Source: Chara braunii
Lineage: Eukaryota > Streptophyta > Charophyceae > Charales > Characeae
Length of the DNA: 47,639 nucleotides
NCBI GenBank assembly: GCA_003427395.1
Contig: BFEA01000226.1
Span: 1,979,855 to 2,027,493, forward strand
Reading direction: 5' to 3'
Of the stretch, positions 1-10,616 are shown in pieces. A program made the position numbers and the translations under genes. Below the pieces are notes generated by a model, which had not been told where the DNA came from, did not search any database, and was given only the letters and a program-made list of their open reading frames with translations. Positions within the stretch are counted from its first letter, which is position 1. Each line of letters opens with the position of its first letter.

Positions 1-108
1 AAAAAAAAAAAGACAACAATACCCCCTGCTTTCCTGGGGTTTGCAGGCCTTTTACACATGCGCATAGAATGTGAAGACACGAGTCCCACACCACACCACA
101 CCACACAC

Positions 109-145
<37 letters not shown>

Positions 146-240
146 TAAACATACATATAGGTACACATGCGGACACATCGATACACATGTACAGGTGTGT
201 GTTGTCATATTCGCTATACACTAAAAAAAAGCATGACTGT
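1..240. repeat. A-tract and CACATA microsatellite
   Basis: The window opens with an A-run. Positions about 90-190 are a CA-rich tract dominated by the hexamer CACATA. The histidine/isoleucine-rich open frame across it is a by-product of the repeat. No gene is seen in this stretch. Confidence 0.8.
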
Positions 241-245
241 GCCAG

Positions 246-289
246 GCTGTTTCGTCGGACTTTCACCGACTCATCCAGAGGTTGAACCA
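246..289 (-). ncRNA. Degenerate hammerhead ribozyme copy
   Basis: On the minus strand the order is GGTTCAACCTC, a damaged CUGAUGA box (read CTGGATGA, one extra base), stem II GTCGG/CCGAC around loop TGAAAGT, then GAAACAG. This is the same unit as the plus-strand copies at 44.2-47.6 kb, including the downstream CACAG. The extra base in the core and the loss of the 5' half of stem I predict no self-cleavage. The 5' side abuts a CA/TG repeat exactly at GGTTCA. Confidence 0.75.
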
Positions 290-516
290 TGTGTGTGTGC
301 GTGCACTAAAACCACCTATACTATAGCAATGTGCACCGGTTAACGCCAGCCTTTCGTGGATGTACCGGACTGCCTGCACTCAGTTAGATTCAGATGCGTT
401 CACAGTCCCACAGAGGATGAAGGAAGGGTCCCAAGCACTGGTGTGTTTAACAACTGCTAAGTCCAGTGCACACATTGTAATTGAAAGATGTGCAGGAGGA
501 GAGGAGGGGAACAGGG

Positions 517-583
517 TTTCTCAGAACTTTCTCAGAACTTTCTCAGAAGTTTCTCAGAACTTTCTCAGAATTTTCTCAGAACA
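517..583 (+). repeat. 11-bp tandem repeat TTTCTCAGAAC
   Basis: About six to seven units of TTTCTCAGAAC, with single-base variants, lie head to tail. The open frame through it (repeated SQNFLR) is a consequence of the repeat. Confidence 0.8.
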
Positions 584-667
584 TTCTCTTGTTTCAGTTC
601 TTCGTAGGGTACATTCTCACTAGTAGTCCGCACTGAATCTGGCCATAACTGTGCGGTGAGTATTATC

Positions 668-833
668 TTAAACCACTGGTACATGGCCCCAGCCTTGTAG
701 AGAATTGTTCGTCACCTACTCCGAAAACGTCGGTGCCGGCGCGCCGTCGATAAAACAAATCGGCGGCCGGCATCGCGTTTTGGCCTCCAAAACGTGCCCA
801 CGGCCGATATTTTGGCATGTACTAGCGGTTTAA
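668..833. mobile_element. 166-bp MITE with TTAAACC terminal inverted repeats
   Basis: The left end TTAAACCACTGGTACATGG and the right end, read as its complement TTAAACCGCTAGTACATGCC, form an imperfect inverted repeat of about 18 bp. The interior is GC-rich and has no ORF. A diverged relative with the same left 30 bp (GGCCCCAGCCTTG inside) lies at 43935-44087. The larger elements at 24607-25369 and 33858-35240 share the outer TIR motif. No clear target duplication is visible. Inferred to be a non-autonomous DNA transposon. Confidence 0.75.
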
Positions 834-989
834 TGTGTGTGTGCCGTGTACTTCATTGTGACTTGGAAAGAATGGCATGCAAGCCACTGCAATGCGTTTT
901 CATGTGTGTGTAATCTTCTTACATTGCGTGTGACCAGCCTTACCTGTACATCACATGTTTCTATTGGGTGTGTGCTCGTGTGTGCTGGA

Positions 990-1270
990 TGAAAGCTGGG
1001 TTACCACCAGTAACTTCTAACTGCTGCTGGTGGGTAACCGTAAACTGCAGTAAACGCTACTGGAAGAAGTTACCAGTAAGTTACCATTTGCTGGGGTTAA
1101 GCACCACTAACTAGTGCGTCCTGGTTACCTGCAGTAAATGCAGGTAAACCGCCAGTTACCGCTGCTTCGCTCAGGTAACCAGATGTTTACGTCCAGGCAA
1201 GCACGCGTTAGTGCTGTCTACTGGTGGTAACGAACGTTTACTGCAGGTAACCACCAGTAACTACCGTCTT
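990..1270. repeat. Foldback-rich block of GGTAACC/GTTACC motifs
   Basis: About ten copies of GGTTACC, GGTAAC or their complements occur in 280 bp, with repeated TTTACTGCAG and ACCACCAGTAACT. Local hairpins form, for example CTGGTTACCTGCAGTAAA against TGCAGGTAAACC around 1120-1152. No coding potential is seen. It may be a foldback transposon or a degraded satellite. Confidence 0.55.
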
Positions 1271-1280
1271 CACCCGAAAA

Positions 1281-1425
1281 TAATGCCCGGGCGTTATATT
1301 CAACTTAACCTAAAAACATCGGATTTCTTTTTTACTCGCTTTTTTTCAAATAGAACGCCCCTTCAAATATAACGCCCGGACATTATATTCGAATAGAACA
1401 CCCGGGCGTCATATTTGAATGTTCC
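1281..1425. repeat. Repeated ACGCCCGGGCGT palindromes
   Basis: Four related elements carry the palindrome GCCCGGGCGTTATATT or its complement, separated by AT-rich linkers (AATATAACGCCCGG, AACACCCGGGCGTCATATT). The core is a 10-12 bp perfect palindrome recurring every 30-70 bp. Confidence 0.6.
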
Positions 1426-2437
1426 ATGGGCAGAGTGCCTTGTAGAGGTAGTATGCATGGGTTTTAAAGGGTGGGGAGGGGGGTTGAAAGGGTTTTTGAC
1501 TTCCAAGGGGTATATTTTGGTTTGATTTTTTGCTTTTATTTTTTATTTCACTTGTTGCCTGCAGCTGGTTAGCATGGCGGTGAACTCCATCAACACTAGC
1601 TGCCACGGATTACCAGCCGTCCCAAATTGTAGCGATTAGCGACCATTGTTCATCGATGGTAAATTACTAAATAGTAAATTCTAACCACACCATGGTTTAT
1701 CAGCAGTAAATAAATGTTACTAACTCAGTGACTCAGTCTAACTGGTGATCAAAAGCTTTAGTTACCATCTTCCCCTGAGCAAATGCACTTTCATCACGAC
1801 AGTATCAAACCGGGATAGAACAAGCAGCAGCGATCGGAGTCCCCGATCTGGTGACCAACAACCAATCCAATGGCAGAGACCAGAGATTACCAACTTTGAG
1901 TCTCTGACTATTACGTGCAGCGGTTCAACCCCTTTAACGAATGGATATGGAAAAGACTTAAAAGACTATGGAAGGAAACATACTTGCGGCGCACCCCGTG
2001 CGCGCCGATCGTGCACGTGCATGGGTGCGGGGCGCACCCCTTAAAATAGGGGTCGCCTGAAAATTTTGTGGGGGGCGGAGTGTAGTAGCAGGCGTCACCC
2101 CTCTGCGAAAAATACAACACGACTAGACGAAAAAATTCAGGGCTGCGCAGCAGGGGCTCCAAACAAAAAAAAGAAGTGTTGTATGTGTGTGTCTGTGTTG
2201 GTATTCTGCAGCCTTTCCTGGATGTACACAAGCTATATTTCAGGTCCTATACATTCACTGTCATGGTGCAGTATCCTGACTCCTTTGTATAACAGCTATT
2301 TTCTGAAGGGAGAATTGTGCTGCTTGCTTTTTGAATTTTTCTTTGGCAATCTGATGAGAGGAATATGTATAGGGCCGTTACCCCTCGGCAATCTTTTGAG
2401 TCGCACAGTACACGTATAATCCGTTTTTGTTTCTTTT

Positions 2438-2775
2438 CTGCTACGTAGCACCGTGTTAGCGTTCGGAGGCGAACGCGGACATGTTCGCCCGAACGCGAAC
2501 AAGCGCCCCAAACCCTCCGAACGTGAACGTAAAAAATATTTATAAAAAAAAAATTCTCAGAAAAATCTGAAACAAATATATATATGTTATGTAAAATAAC
2601 AATACAAGCAACTTTTGCCTTGGAGTCATGTTCAAATTCGTAGCCAATCATGAGTTAAAAATCAAAAACCGAAAAAATATATTTTGTTTTCTTTTTTTTA
2701 CGGAAAAAAAATTATGTTTGCGAGCTGTTCACGCGAACGTGAAGGGGCGCAAACATGTTCGCCGTGCTACGCAGC
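2438..2775. mobile_element. Foldback element with CTACGTAGCAC ends
   Basis: The left end TGCTACGTAGCACCG and the right end, complement GCTGCGTAGCACGG, form an inverted repeat of about 14 bp. Inside each end are CGAACATGTTCG-type palindromes (GACATGTTCGCC near 2480, AAACATGTTCGCC near 2752). The centre is A/T-rich. No ORF is convincing. Likely a non-autonomous element; the 47234-47580 element shares the CGAACATGTTCG motif. Confidence 0.55.
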
Positions 2776-4307
2776 TTTTCCGGACAAAAAACAACGAGAT
2801 TTCTCACGAATCTGGAAGCGCCGAGATTCTTCATAGCGCCGTTATCCCTCCGACTCCAATTGGACTGTATCGAAGCGATTTTTAGGTCAAACACACTCAT
2901 ACGAGGCATAAATTCCTCATAATGCCTTCTTTGAAGTTTTTCCAAATTTTTTGTTGTTCGGTTTTTGCAAAACAAAGAGACTCATGAAAGGGCCGTTTCC
3001 CGTCCATGCTTTTACTCGCTTAGGGATACCCACAGTGGGACTTTCTAGAGTGAATCTGGCATGTAATTGCTGTCCTATGCATCCAGGAAAAGCCCTAGCG
3101 TGAGTATACGCCCTTAGTCGTCTGTGAGCGGAGCTAGTAAACCACGGGTACTTCCTAGCCTCTTTTCCCCAAGGCGGAATTTTGCTGCGCACCAAAAAAG
3201 AAAAAAAAGTGAGATTCTTTCTTCGGTTCAGCTGGACGAACAGATCATCAGTCAGGCCGGGCCGTGAATGACTTGTCGAGTATACGGTCATGTTGTATAC
3301 GGCCGCATTGGAATAAAATAGCTCAGAAATCTAATGGGGGCTGCAGGTCGCTACCCTTAGATTACCATGGTGGTTTTGCCTCATCCTCTCCTCCTTCGTG
3401 GTCGCCTTTGTTGATTATGGTGTGCCATTTATGCGACTGATCCATTCACTGGCCTTTAACTTTCACCCGTCCACCTCAACTTCCCACGGTGCATCGTTTC
3501 ACTCTTCTTTGGACAGAAACAGCAGTTCTGCTAGCCTGCTACTGTCTTCGCTATTTCGTTCCAAATACATTCATGATGATGCGACATTATTATGTTCGGC
3601 GGACGACGGTAGTCAAATCCATTTTTCCAAATGCGTTGTTGTTTTTTGTTGGTTTTTTGAACTTGTTTCCCCTCTCCTCTTTTCTCTGGAATCAACCAAT
3701 CAAGAAATGACCAGCAGGCCAACTTCGGGGGGAGATGTTTTTTTACCTTCTGTTCTTCTCCTTTTTTTTTTCGTTTACCTAATGGTCACTATTCATTCTA
3801 TGCTGAGGAGCAGTTATTGCAGTGAAATGTCAGGGCGAGCACGCGCGGCGATGTCCTATGTATTGCATCTCAGAAAAGAAGGGGGCTTGGAAGGTTCACT
3901 GCATATCACTGAAGTGCCAGCGGCAAAGCGCAACGCTGTGCCTCACGGATGCGCAGGCCGGGCAAGGGAACTTGCTGGCGGGCCCGACCAATTTTCCAAG
4001 ACAGGTGGACTTGGCAGCAGCATGTTGGCTTCGCGTGTGTACTTTACTCTGTGATAATTGTGGACAAGATGCACATCTGCCTTCCTTATGCTCTGGCAAT
4101 GGCGAGGGCGTTTGGGATGCGCGGACTACAGTGGGAGCGGTTGTTGGGGCATATGGCGCTGTCTGTTGTTAATCACTTCTGGTTTTGCTGTCGCATTGTC
4201 GCCTTCTTTGGTGGTGGCTCCAGTGGTTTGGAAGTGATTCCGATTTGGGTCAGGGGCGCTCTCTCCTATGACAATGCTCAAACGATATGCTCTTTGAAGT
4301 TCGACAG

Positions 4308-4367
<60 letters not shown>

Positions 4368-5290
4368 CAGGCATGGATGCTTTTTTTCCTCATGCGTTGC
4401 GCTCTACTGGAGTGGTTAATCTGTCAGAATTCCAATATCGGAACCCATCATCTATTCGATCTTGGTGTTGATCACCGATATATTTGTCTCGTTTTTAAAA
4501 TGTCATGCAAATCTCTCTTGGGTTTGTTGGTCAGTGTTACGATCTGTGTAACTGTTTTCTCAATAGTTTTAGTGGACGTGATTTCAGCACAAACCTTCAT
4601 CCTTGTTTTTTTTTCTTCTTCTTCTTTTCTGTTTTTTAAACTTTTTTAATGCTTGGATATTTTGGTCAGGTATATTACTATGTCTAGTATGTTGGTTTAC
4701 AAGTCTTCCTTGGATTTTTTTTAATTATCATTGTCTACCGTAAGCTATGCAAGGGAAATAATTCCCCATCATTCTATAATATCTATATGTAAGATATATC
4801 ATCTGATTTGAATCGCTATGGTATTGAGTACTATCCACAAATTTGGAAAGTTTCCTTACTGTAAAAATACTAAATAGCAAATACCTCCCGAGCTTTTTTT
4901 TTTGTATTTCTAACTACAAAACTCACCAATGGGAAGATGCCATGCCAGCGAGCCGTATGTTTTTTGAGAAAATTCGAAATTATGACTTTTTAATTTTATG
5001 CAAAGTTGCCTACTCACATCCTGAAGTTGCGTACTCACATCCTGTTGGAAATTGGAATGGCATGTGTCCACAACCTGACCTCCACAACAACCTGGCCTTT
5101 TTACATATATAATATATATATTTAAATTAAAATAAAGATTGAAAACACAATAGACAGTGTACTCGACACGATAAAATTATAAACCACTTGAGTGGAAGGA
5201 AGTCATCTGCAGCAAAACTTGTCAGTGCTGTACTCTGTTGACAAATTTTGTGCTCTTGCCTTGGTCCTGCTGCTGCTTTGTCATTTGCAG
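2776..5290. other. Non-coding interval with a 56-bp G homopolymer
   Basis: No exon is recognisable. If the Obg gene extends to the left, this is intron. A perfect run of 56 G occupies 4311-4366, and open frames through it read as polyglycine or polyproline artefacts. A short direct repeat (GTTGCSTACTCACATCCTG) lies near 5005-5045. The upstream Obg exons (G1, G2, G3 motifs) were looked for and not found. Confidence 0.6.
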
Positions 5291-5365
5291 GAGCTTTGGA
5301 TGTATAACCCTGACTATGTCGCGAGGCCGCACATTGTTGCGCTAAACAAGCTGGACATCCCACAG
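5291..5365 (+). CDS. Obg-family GTPase, internal exon carrying the G4 motif (NKLD)
   Basis: This 75-nt, phase-0 exon encodes 25 residues reading ELWMYNPDYV...HIVALNKLDIPQ. It matches the Obg/CgtA family segment just before and through the guanine-specificity motif NKxD (seen here as NKLD). Obg proteins are GTPases that bind the large ribosomal subunit; plants have plastid and mitochondrial forms as well as cytosolic relatives. A TTTGCAG acceptor precedes the exon and a CAG|GTGGGG donor follows it. It joins in frame to the exon at 10617 (IPQ then AAERFESLR) across a 5251-bp intron, so only the 3' part of the gene lies in the window. The OBG fold and the G1-G3 motifs must lie upstream of position 1 or in exons I could not see. 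Which of the plant Obg subtypes this is cannot be decided from the fragment. Confidence 0.85.
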
Positions 5366-5474
5366 GTGGGGAGGTTCATTTCGGTGTCGATCGATAACAT
5401 AACTAACATTGCATTTGCATTTCTTCAAAGTTCAAACATAGCAATGCTATGTCGATAATGAGAAATTATGATGA

Positions 5475-5560
5475 AATAATAATAATAATATAATAATAAT
5501 AAATAATAATAATAAATGTAATATAATAATAATTATTATTATTAAATAATAAATTAAGAA
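5475..5560. repeat. AAT/ATA microsatellite in the Obg intron
   Basis: An 85-bp tract of AAT-type trinucleotides switches to ATT-type, so it can fold on itself. It lies about 110 bp downstream of the exon donor. Confidence 0.9.
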
Positions 5561-7459
5561 TGATATAGGTACTAACGCCAGCACCTTGGTAAGTGCGTAA
5601 TGCTGCACTCCCTATCGTGGTAGCGCGTTGACAAGCCTCCGCCGCGTTTTGGTGCTTGTGCATTTTTGCGCGTCCATGTTTGAGCTCAAGCCGTGTCTCG
5701 CCACGCCCGCCGTTTATGAACTTTTGAACCGTGACTACACGCCATGACATCACCTCTCCGCTGTGAGGAGCTCGGCCCTCATGGCGTGCGCACCCAGCAT
5801 CCGCGCCCGCAAAGGTCACCCCAGATGGATGACAGGCGCCTCTTATCACCAACCCCTCATCGAAAGGTCAAAAGTGATGACATATAGGGAAACATCTAGC
5901 TCTCACGGTGCCTTTCTTTGGTGAAGAACCTGTATGCTATCCAGGGCAGATGCATCCATGAGCTCTGGAACTCCGATGTGCACGAAGACCGCACCTTAGA
6001 TTGGACAAGCGCAAAGCTGCCCACATCCCTTTGTCCATGGGGAAATTGAGCAGGTCCGATCGCAACAACCCAGAAGGAGAATATTCCAACTTCCCTCTCT
6101 GGTGATGGATGCCATGAAGGCTGGATCTCTTTGAAGCAGCAGCCGTGCCGTATTGCTACAATCACCGCTTCTTTTGATGACTTCCCCCTATTCCCCACGT
6201 TGGCAGCCCTCGTAAGACTGCCATCCTCACCCCCCCCCCCCCCCCCCCCCCCCCCCTCTCTTCTCCCAATTTCCGCTCCTCTCATTCAACATCACCCTAC
6301 TCACACCTTGTCACTCCAAGCCCGCCTCCTCAGGTCGCTATACCTCCGAGCTACAAGGTCCTTAGTAACCAACCAACATCGCGGCATCGCGGCGGACCCT
6401 ACTGCCATGTTCCTCCCCCTCCAACCTTCCATTCCCCTCCTTATCACAGCCTGCTCCCACTGGCCCCCCGACCACATCCTAGCCCCTGCTCCTCCACCTC
6501 TGCTTCATCTTGCCATAGCTTGCCCCCTATTTTTTCCCCTCTCCGGGCCTCTCAGCTATACCTCACTAACCCACGCCCCATCAGCTTCTACGAAGGGAAA
6601 GAAAAGGAGAAACAGTGAACGAGGTTAGGCCCAGCCCCACAGACCGACTCCACATTTTGTTCTACCCAGCCCCAATAAACTGCATGTTACAAAGTCCCCC
6701 TTTCCCGTCCACTGCTCGTCCCCTTCCACACCCCCAACCTCATCAACTCCACACACACCTTATCCCTGATCTTGTGCACTTCACCTCCCCCACCTCCCCT
6801 TGCGCTATCCAGCTCTGCACAGTCACCAACACTTTGTTGCCATCGTTGGCATTCCTTCCCCCCCCCCCCCCACCCCACCCCACCCCCCACAACTGCAATT
6901 GCCTTGCCCCCATCGACTTACGGATCGCTCTGCAGAGTCCGCATCAATCATTTAATGGCACAAGTGGCACTGCATCAGTGCCAATACAATCAGAACCTGG
7001 GTGGCGAACTACACCAGCAACGTTAAGGAACGATTCAGGAGCTGGCCGTGTAACTCTGAAAATTTTGTTGGAATCAACAAAGGTTAAGGGAGGAAAAATC
7101 ATCAAGAAAATCATCAATGAAGAAGGCGTAGAGAAGTAACTGCACGGGCAACTGGATGGAAAAACTGGTAGCAACTAACGACATGTACAAGAGACATACA
7201 GTACTCTTCGTGTTCTCCAGTGGGGGAGCAAGACTACCTGCAAGTGGCTGGTCAAGCCCATTCGAGAGCAAAGAAACATATAAAAACAATCAATGATGTG
7301 TTTTCCTTGCACGGCCTGAGCAGGAACACCATGATGGTCGCCTTTTCCAGACGCTTCACAATGCCCACCTTCTCGACAAATTGTGAGTTGCTGAAATGTC
7401 ACGGCACTGTTTGCATGCTCACAAGATGGAAGCCTGATATGCCTCACAAGTCTGAATCC
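5561..7459. other. Obg intron, C-rich low-complexity region
   Basis: This is intronic sequence. A 27-bp C homopolymer lies at 6230-6256, followed by a C/T-rich stretch to about 6900 with a second C-run near 6860. Proline-rich frames here reflect base composition. No exon with credible splice sites was found. Confidence 0.6.
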
Positions 7460-8270
7460 TCACACACAACCACTTACGAACAGAAGCTCTTGCGCGAACA
7501 ATTCTGGGTTCAATTTGAGAACATGCGGATTAGAGGGGGTCTTCCCCTTCTTCCTGATCGGTGTGTCGTATGCACAACTATCCGTTCGACGTCTTAACCT
7601 ACCGTCCATATCCGGTGCTACCATCGATCTTCGTGAGGGAAACGAGTGAAGTATGATACACAAGGCACAAGGCAACAGGTTCGTCTATGACGGAGGAGGG
7701 GCCATCAACTTCTCCTATCATGTCTAGTACTTGCTTCCCAAGGCCCTCTACACGCCGGTAGGAGTTTCTGAGAAATCCCTTCTTCACGCACGGATTCTTT
7801 GGACTTCACACAGACTACCTAGGTCGCCAGGAGCGAGATCCGCAACGGTCTTGCAACGGTGGCTCGCTTGTTCTTCCATCTTCTGTCTGGCATGTTTGTT
7901 CTCGGTAACTTCCTGCAGGACTTTCTCATACTCGAGTGCGAATTCTCAGGTGGCCAGCAGTCCCCTGAATCTGGTCTGAATTCGGGCAGCCAATGGGTCT
8001 ACTCGGCTTCCACCCTTTCTGCAAGCAACTCAGTTGGTGTTCTGCGTGTTCGCCGCATTGACAAATGTAGTGAGTTGTTGTATGCATAGGCCAGCTTCGC
8101 TAAGTGTCCGCCCCAATCTGTACCTGATCTGGTCTTAATATACATCTGCTGTTACGACGACTTGTTTAGCGAACTGTAGGCGCCAGGTAAACCTCCCCAT
8201 CTGTACGGAGTTGAAGAAGGGAACCGTGTTGTAAGTGGATTCGGGGAACAAGATGGTTAAAGACGGACCA
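7460..8270 (-). pseudogene. Ty3/gypsy-type integrase C-terminal remnant
   Basis: The minus strand from about 8134 to 8007 reads SGTDWGGHLAKLAYAYNNSL and continues RTPTELLAERVEAE before a stop. This resembles the integrase segment of plant gypsy elements (DW..HL...AYNNS.H...TP..LL). Downstream on the same strand a second frame reads LQEVTENKHARQKMEEQASH, like the basic helix after the catalytic core, and further on LVYHTSLVSL resembles the HPVFHVSLL segment of the C-terminal domain. Stops and frame changes show that it is dead. It lies in the Obg intron, head-to-head with the plus-strand gypsy pieces that follow. The exact left limit is uncertain. Confidence 0.65.
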
Positions 8271-8597
8271 ACCAGGAATCATGTCTTTCGACTTATCACG
8301 ACGAGGAGAATGAATCCATGCCTATCGAGTAGATAGCGATGGATTGCGATAATGCGTACCAGAGAGGGGTTTATGCTGCTGTTGCGGGCCGCAGGGAGGG
8401 CCATGATGAATGAGGAGGTGGTGGAGGCAGATTCCCACCCACCATGGAACAGACGTGGTGGATGGCAGTGTCTGCTACAGTAGAGGGGTAGAGGCTATTT
8501 CCCACCTCGTTATCTGCGACGATATCTGCCGCACCCAGGGCTAGAGCAGGGAGATGAACTTGTCGGAGTCCCAATGGTGTCAACATAGGATAATCCG

Positions 8598-8645
8598 CAG
8601 TGCTTCCAGTGTGACAAAAAGAGCCACATCATTTCCTAGTGCCCC
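8598..8645 (+). pseudogene. Retrotransposon Gag zinc knuckle remnant
   Basis: The translation CFQCDKKSHIIS-stop-C has the exact C-X2-C-X4-H-X4-C spacing of a Gag CCHC zinc knuckle. The usual glycine before the histidine is replaced by serine and an in-frame TAG sits inside the motif. A CAG (polyglutamine) run follows at about 8650-8675. It is read as the Gag end of the same degenerate gypsy copy that supplies the protease and RT pieces downstream. Confidence 0.65.
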
Positions 8646-8977
8646 ATGTGGCAGCAGCAGCAGCAGCAGCAGCAATCACAACAGTCGCCAAAAGAGAATG
8701 ATCAGTAGAAGCCCTGACCACTTCTACGGGGCCCGTTGGCCAGTAGTGTGGTTGCATGTGCAGAGGAAGATTCTTCTTCCGGCGCACAAGCCATACAGGC
8801 AGAGGTTTGCTCAGCCACCCACTCAGACAGTCGCCCGAAAACCACTTGTTGTAAGATCATGAGCCGATCCCTTGAAGCGAAGGCATAGGCGAGGAACTGT
8901 TCAGTCTTCGCAAAACCTGGGCTGCGATGAAGAAAGAGTTAGAGCAGCTGCAAATTATAGCCGATGTAGAAGTCAAA

Positions 8978-9106
8978 CCACTGGTACGTTTCCCAGCCAT
9001 TTTTCGAAGACACGGCCCTCTGCACGTGCCGTGTTCTTTCGGGGGTCGGCTTGCCGAGGCAAAATGGCTGGCGGCGCCAGCCAAAACAAGGCCCGTACCA
9101 CTTGAT
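8978..9106. mobile_element. Possible short TIR element inside the gypsy remnant
   Basis: Ends TCAAACCACTGGTACG and, as complement, AATCAAGTGGTACGGG resemble the TTTAAACCACYRGTAC family. The interior is GC-rich with internal foldbacks (CCCAGCCATTTT against AAAATGGCTGG; CACGGCCC against GTGCCGTG). The ends match only with gaps, so the call is tentative. Confidence 0.4.
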
Positions 9107-9129
9107 TTTTTTTTAGTGTGCGCGTAGGG

Positions 9130-9234
9130 CGCTTCAAGCTGAGCAAGGGAATGGTCAACAGTACTGGTGATTTGATAGGACTACCAATGGGTGCATTAGT
9201 AGACAGTGGTTTGACAAGAAATTACATTTCACCA
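9130..9234 (+). pseudogene. Ty3/gypsy aspartic protease remnant
   Basis: The translation contains GDLIGLPMGALVDSGLTRNY followed by ISP. This matches the retroelement pepsin-like protease active-site region (ALVDSGAT.NFIS), with the catalytic D-S-G intact. It lies between the zinc knuckle (8598) and the RT fragment (9541), in the gag-protease-RT order expected for gypsy. A stop follows within 15 nt, and the sequence normally between protease and RT palm is largely missing. Confidence 0.75.
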
Positions 9235-9540
9235 TGTAAGTAAATAACAAAGAAGTTACATGTAGGAATGAACGTATAGGATTTGGAAGAGCCGGCAGTT
9301 TTGAAAATCGCGAACATTTTTTGTCCGATCAGCACGGGCCAATACATAGAGGGCATCAAGGTGTACACTTCTGGTTGAAGGGGCCAGAAAAACTGGAGAA
9401 GGAGAAAAAACTGGTGGAGAAGGTACTACACTCCTTTAAAAGACCAACGAAAGACTGCATTCAGAACTACGCACGAGCATTATTAGTGCACTATGATGCC
9501 CCTCCCTTTGAAAGCCCCTCCAATGTTGCCAACGTTGTAT

Positions 9541-9802
9541 AGATGGGCCTCGTCTGCAAATGGCTCGATAAATGTGTGGTAATATACCTCGATGACAGTC
9601 TTGTATTTCGTAAGACCTTAGAAGAACATCAGGATCATTTGCGGAACCTGTTGTCTAAGTTGAGAGAAGAAAAATTCAAGGTAAACCAGAAGAACTGCAA
9701 ATAGGCCAAACAGCAAGTGTTGTATCCCAGCCAGAGAATAGACGGAGATGCAGTACAGCCAGAAGACGGCAAGATACCGGCAATTAGAGACTGGCCAACG
9801 CT
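9541..9802 (+). pseudogene. Ty3/gypsy reverse transcriptase remnant (YLDD)
   Basis: The frame reads WLDKCVVIYLDDSLVFRKTL and then EEHQDHLRNLLSKLREEKFK, the palm YLDD box and following helix of plant gypsy RTs. It continues through NQKNCK-stop to IPAIRDWPT. The RT-typical sequence stops exactly after DWPT, where a U6 snRNA copy begins. The upstream fingers domain is missing and at least two in-frame stops are present. The element lies in the large Obg intron, in the same orientation as the host gene. Confidence 0.85.
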
Positions 9803-9902
9803 GTCCTTCGGGACTTCCGTTAAAAGTTAAAACGGAACGATACAGAGAAGGAAGATTATCGTGGCCCCTGCGCAAGGATGACACACATAAATCAAGAAAT
9901 CC
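9803..9902 (+). pseudogene. U6 snRNA retropseudogene fused to gypsy RT
   Basis: The sequence follows plant U6 almost end to end: a GTCCTTCGGGAC 5' stem, GGAACGATACAGAGA, GTGGCCCCTGCGCAAGGATG, ACACACATAAATCAAGAAAT. The ACAGAGA box (9842-9848) is intact, but the AGC triad of the catalytic core reads ATC and extra bases lie before it (AGAAGGAAGATT). An A-rich tail (9912-9942) follows. No plant U-snRNA upstream element lies before it, because the flank is RT coding sequence. U6 is the catalytic snRNA of the spliceosome; this copy is read as a non-functional retroposed copy. Confidence 0.85.
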
Positions 9903-9944
9903 TTTTTATTGTGAAAAAAAAAGAAAAAAGAAAAGAAAACGAGA

Positions 9945-10616
9945 CCGCCCAACACAATCTCCGGGTCACCTAGTTCATTAGCTAGGCGGTTCCTGAATGA
10001 CTCGCACTAACGGGGTTGTACTGCCCGCTTGCCGGTCGACCCTTGTCCTTGGACCTGCATCAAGGAATCCATCTTGCGAATACGGGCGTCAATGTTGCGC
10101 CCATGAATTCCGGTGAATGCTCATAACCGTCTCTCCTCTGATAACCCTCTTCTTCTTCTTCTTATCCCTGAAACTGCTCCGTGACCTCTGTCAGCTCATC
10201 TAGGAAGTCGTCTAAGGTCGGACTCCCCATTTTTGTGAATCCGGGTACTAAATATGTGCTCATGGACTTGACTCGTTACCCGGGCCTTAGCGTCTCGCTT
10301 CGAACATGTGCATGCTATCACTGCCTGCGGATGTGAGGCACGCACTCCCCGTTCATGTGTATGCGGATCTCAGCTACCCATGCGAGGATATCTCCTTCCT
10401 TCCTACCGTTGTAGGGGATCAGGCAACTTCGTGTCGACCCCATCCCTATAAGGTGGGTAGTAGTGTACTCATGTGTTATGCTCTCTCCTCGCTGAAAATG
10501 GTTTCGATGATTGCAGAGGAGGGGGTCATCATTAGCTTGTTTATTTTGCTCCGCTTTCGCAGCTGTGGTTACCGTATCCCGCTGTTTTTTTTGTGTTTGT
10601 TTGTTTTGGACGACAG
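9945..10616 (+). other. Remainder of the first visible Obg intron
   Basis: Nothing is recognised apart from the 3' splice site: a T-rich tract (10584-10605) and CGACAG at 10611-10616 just before the next exon. Confidence 0.6.
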
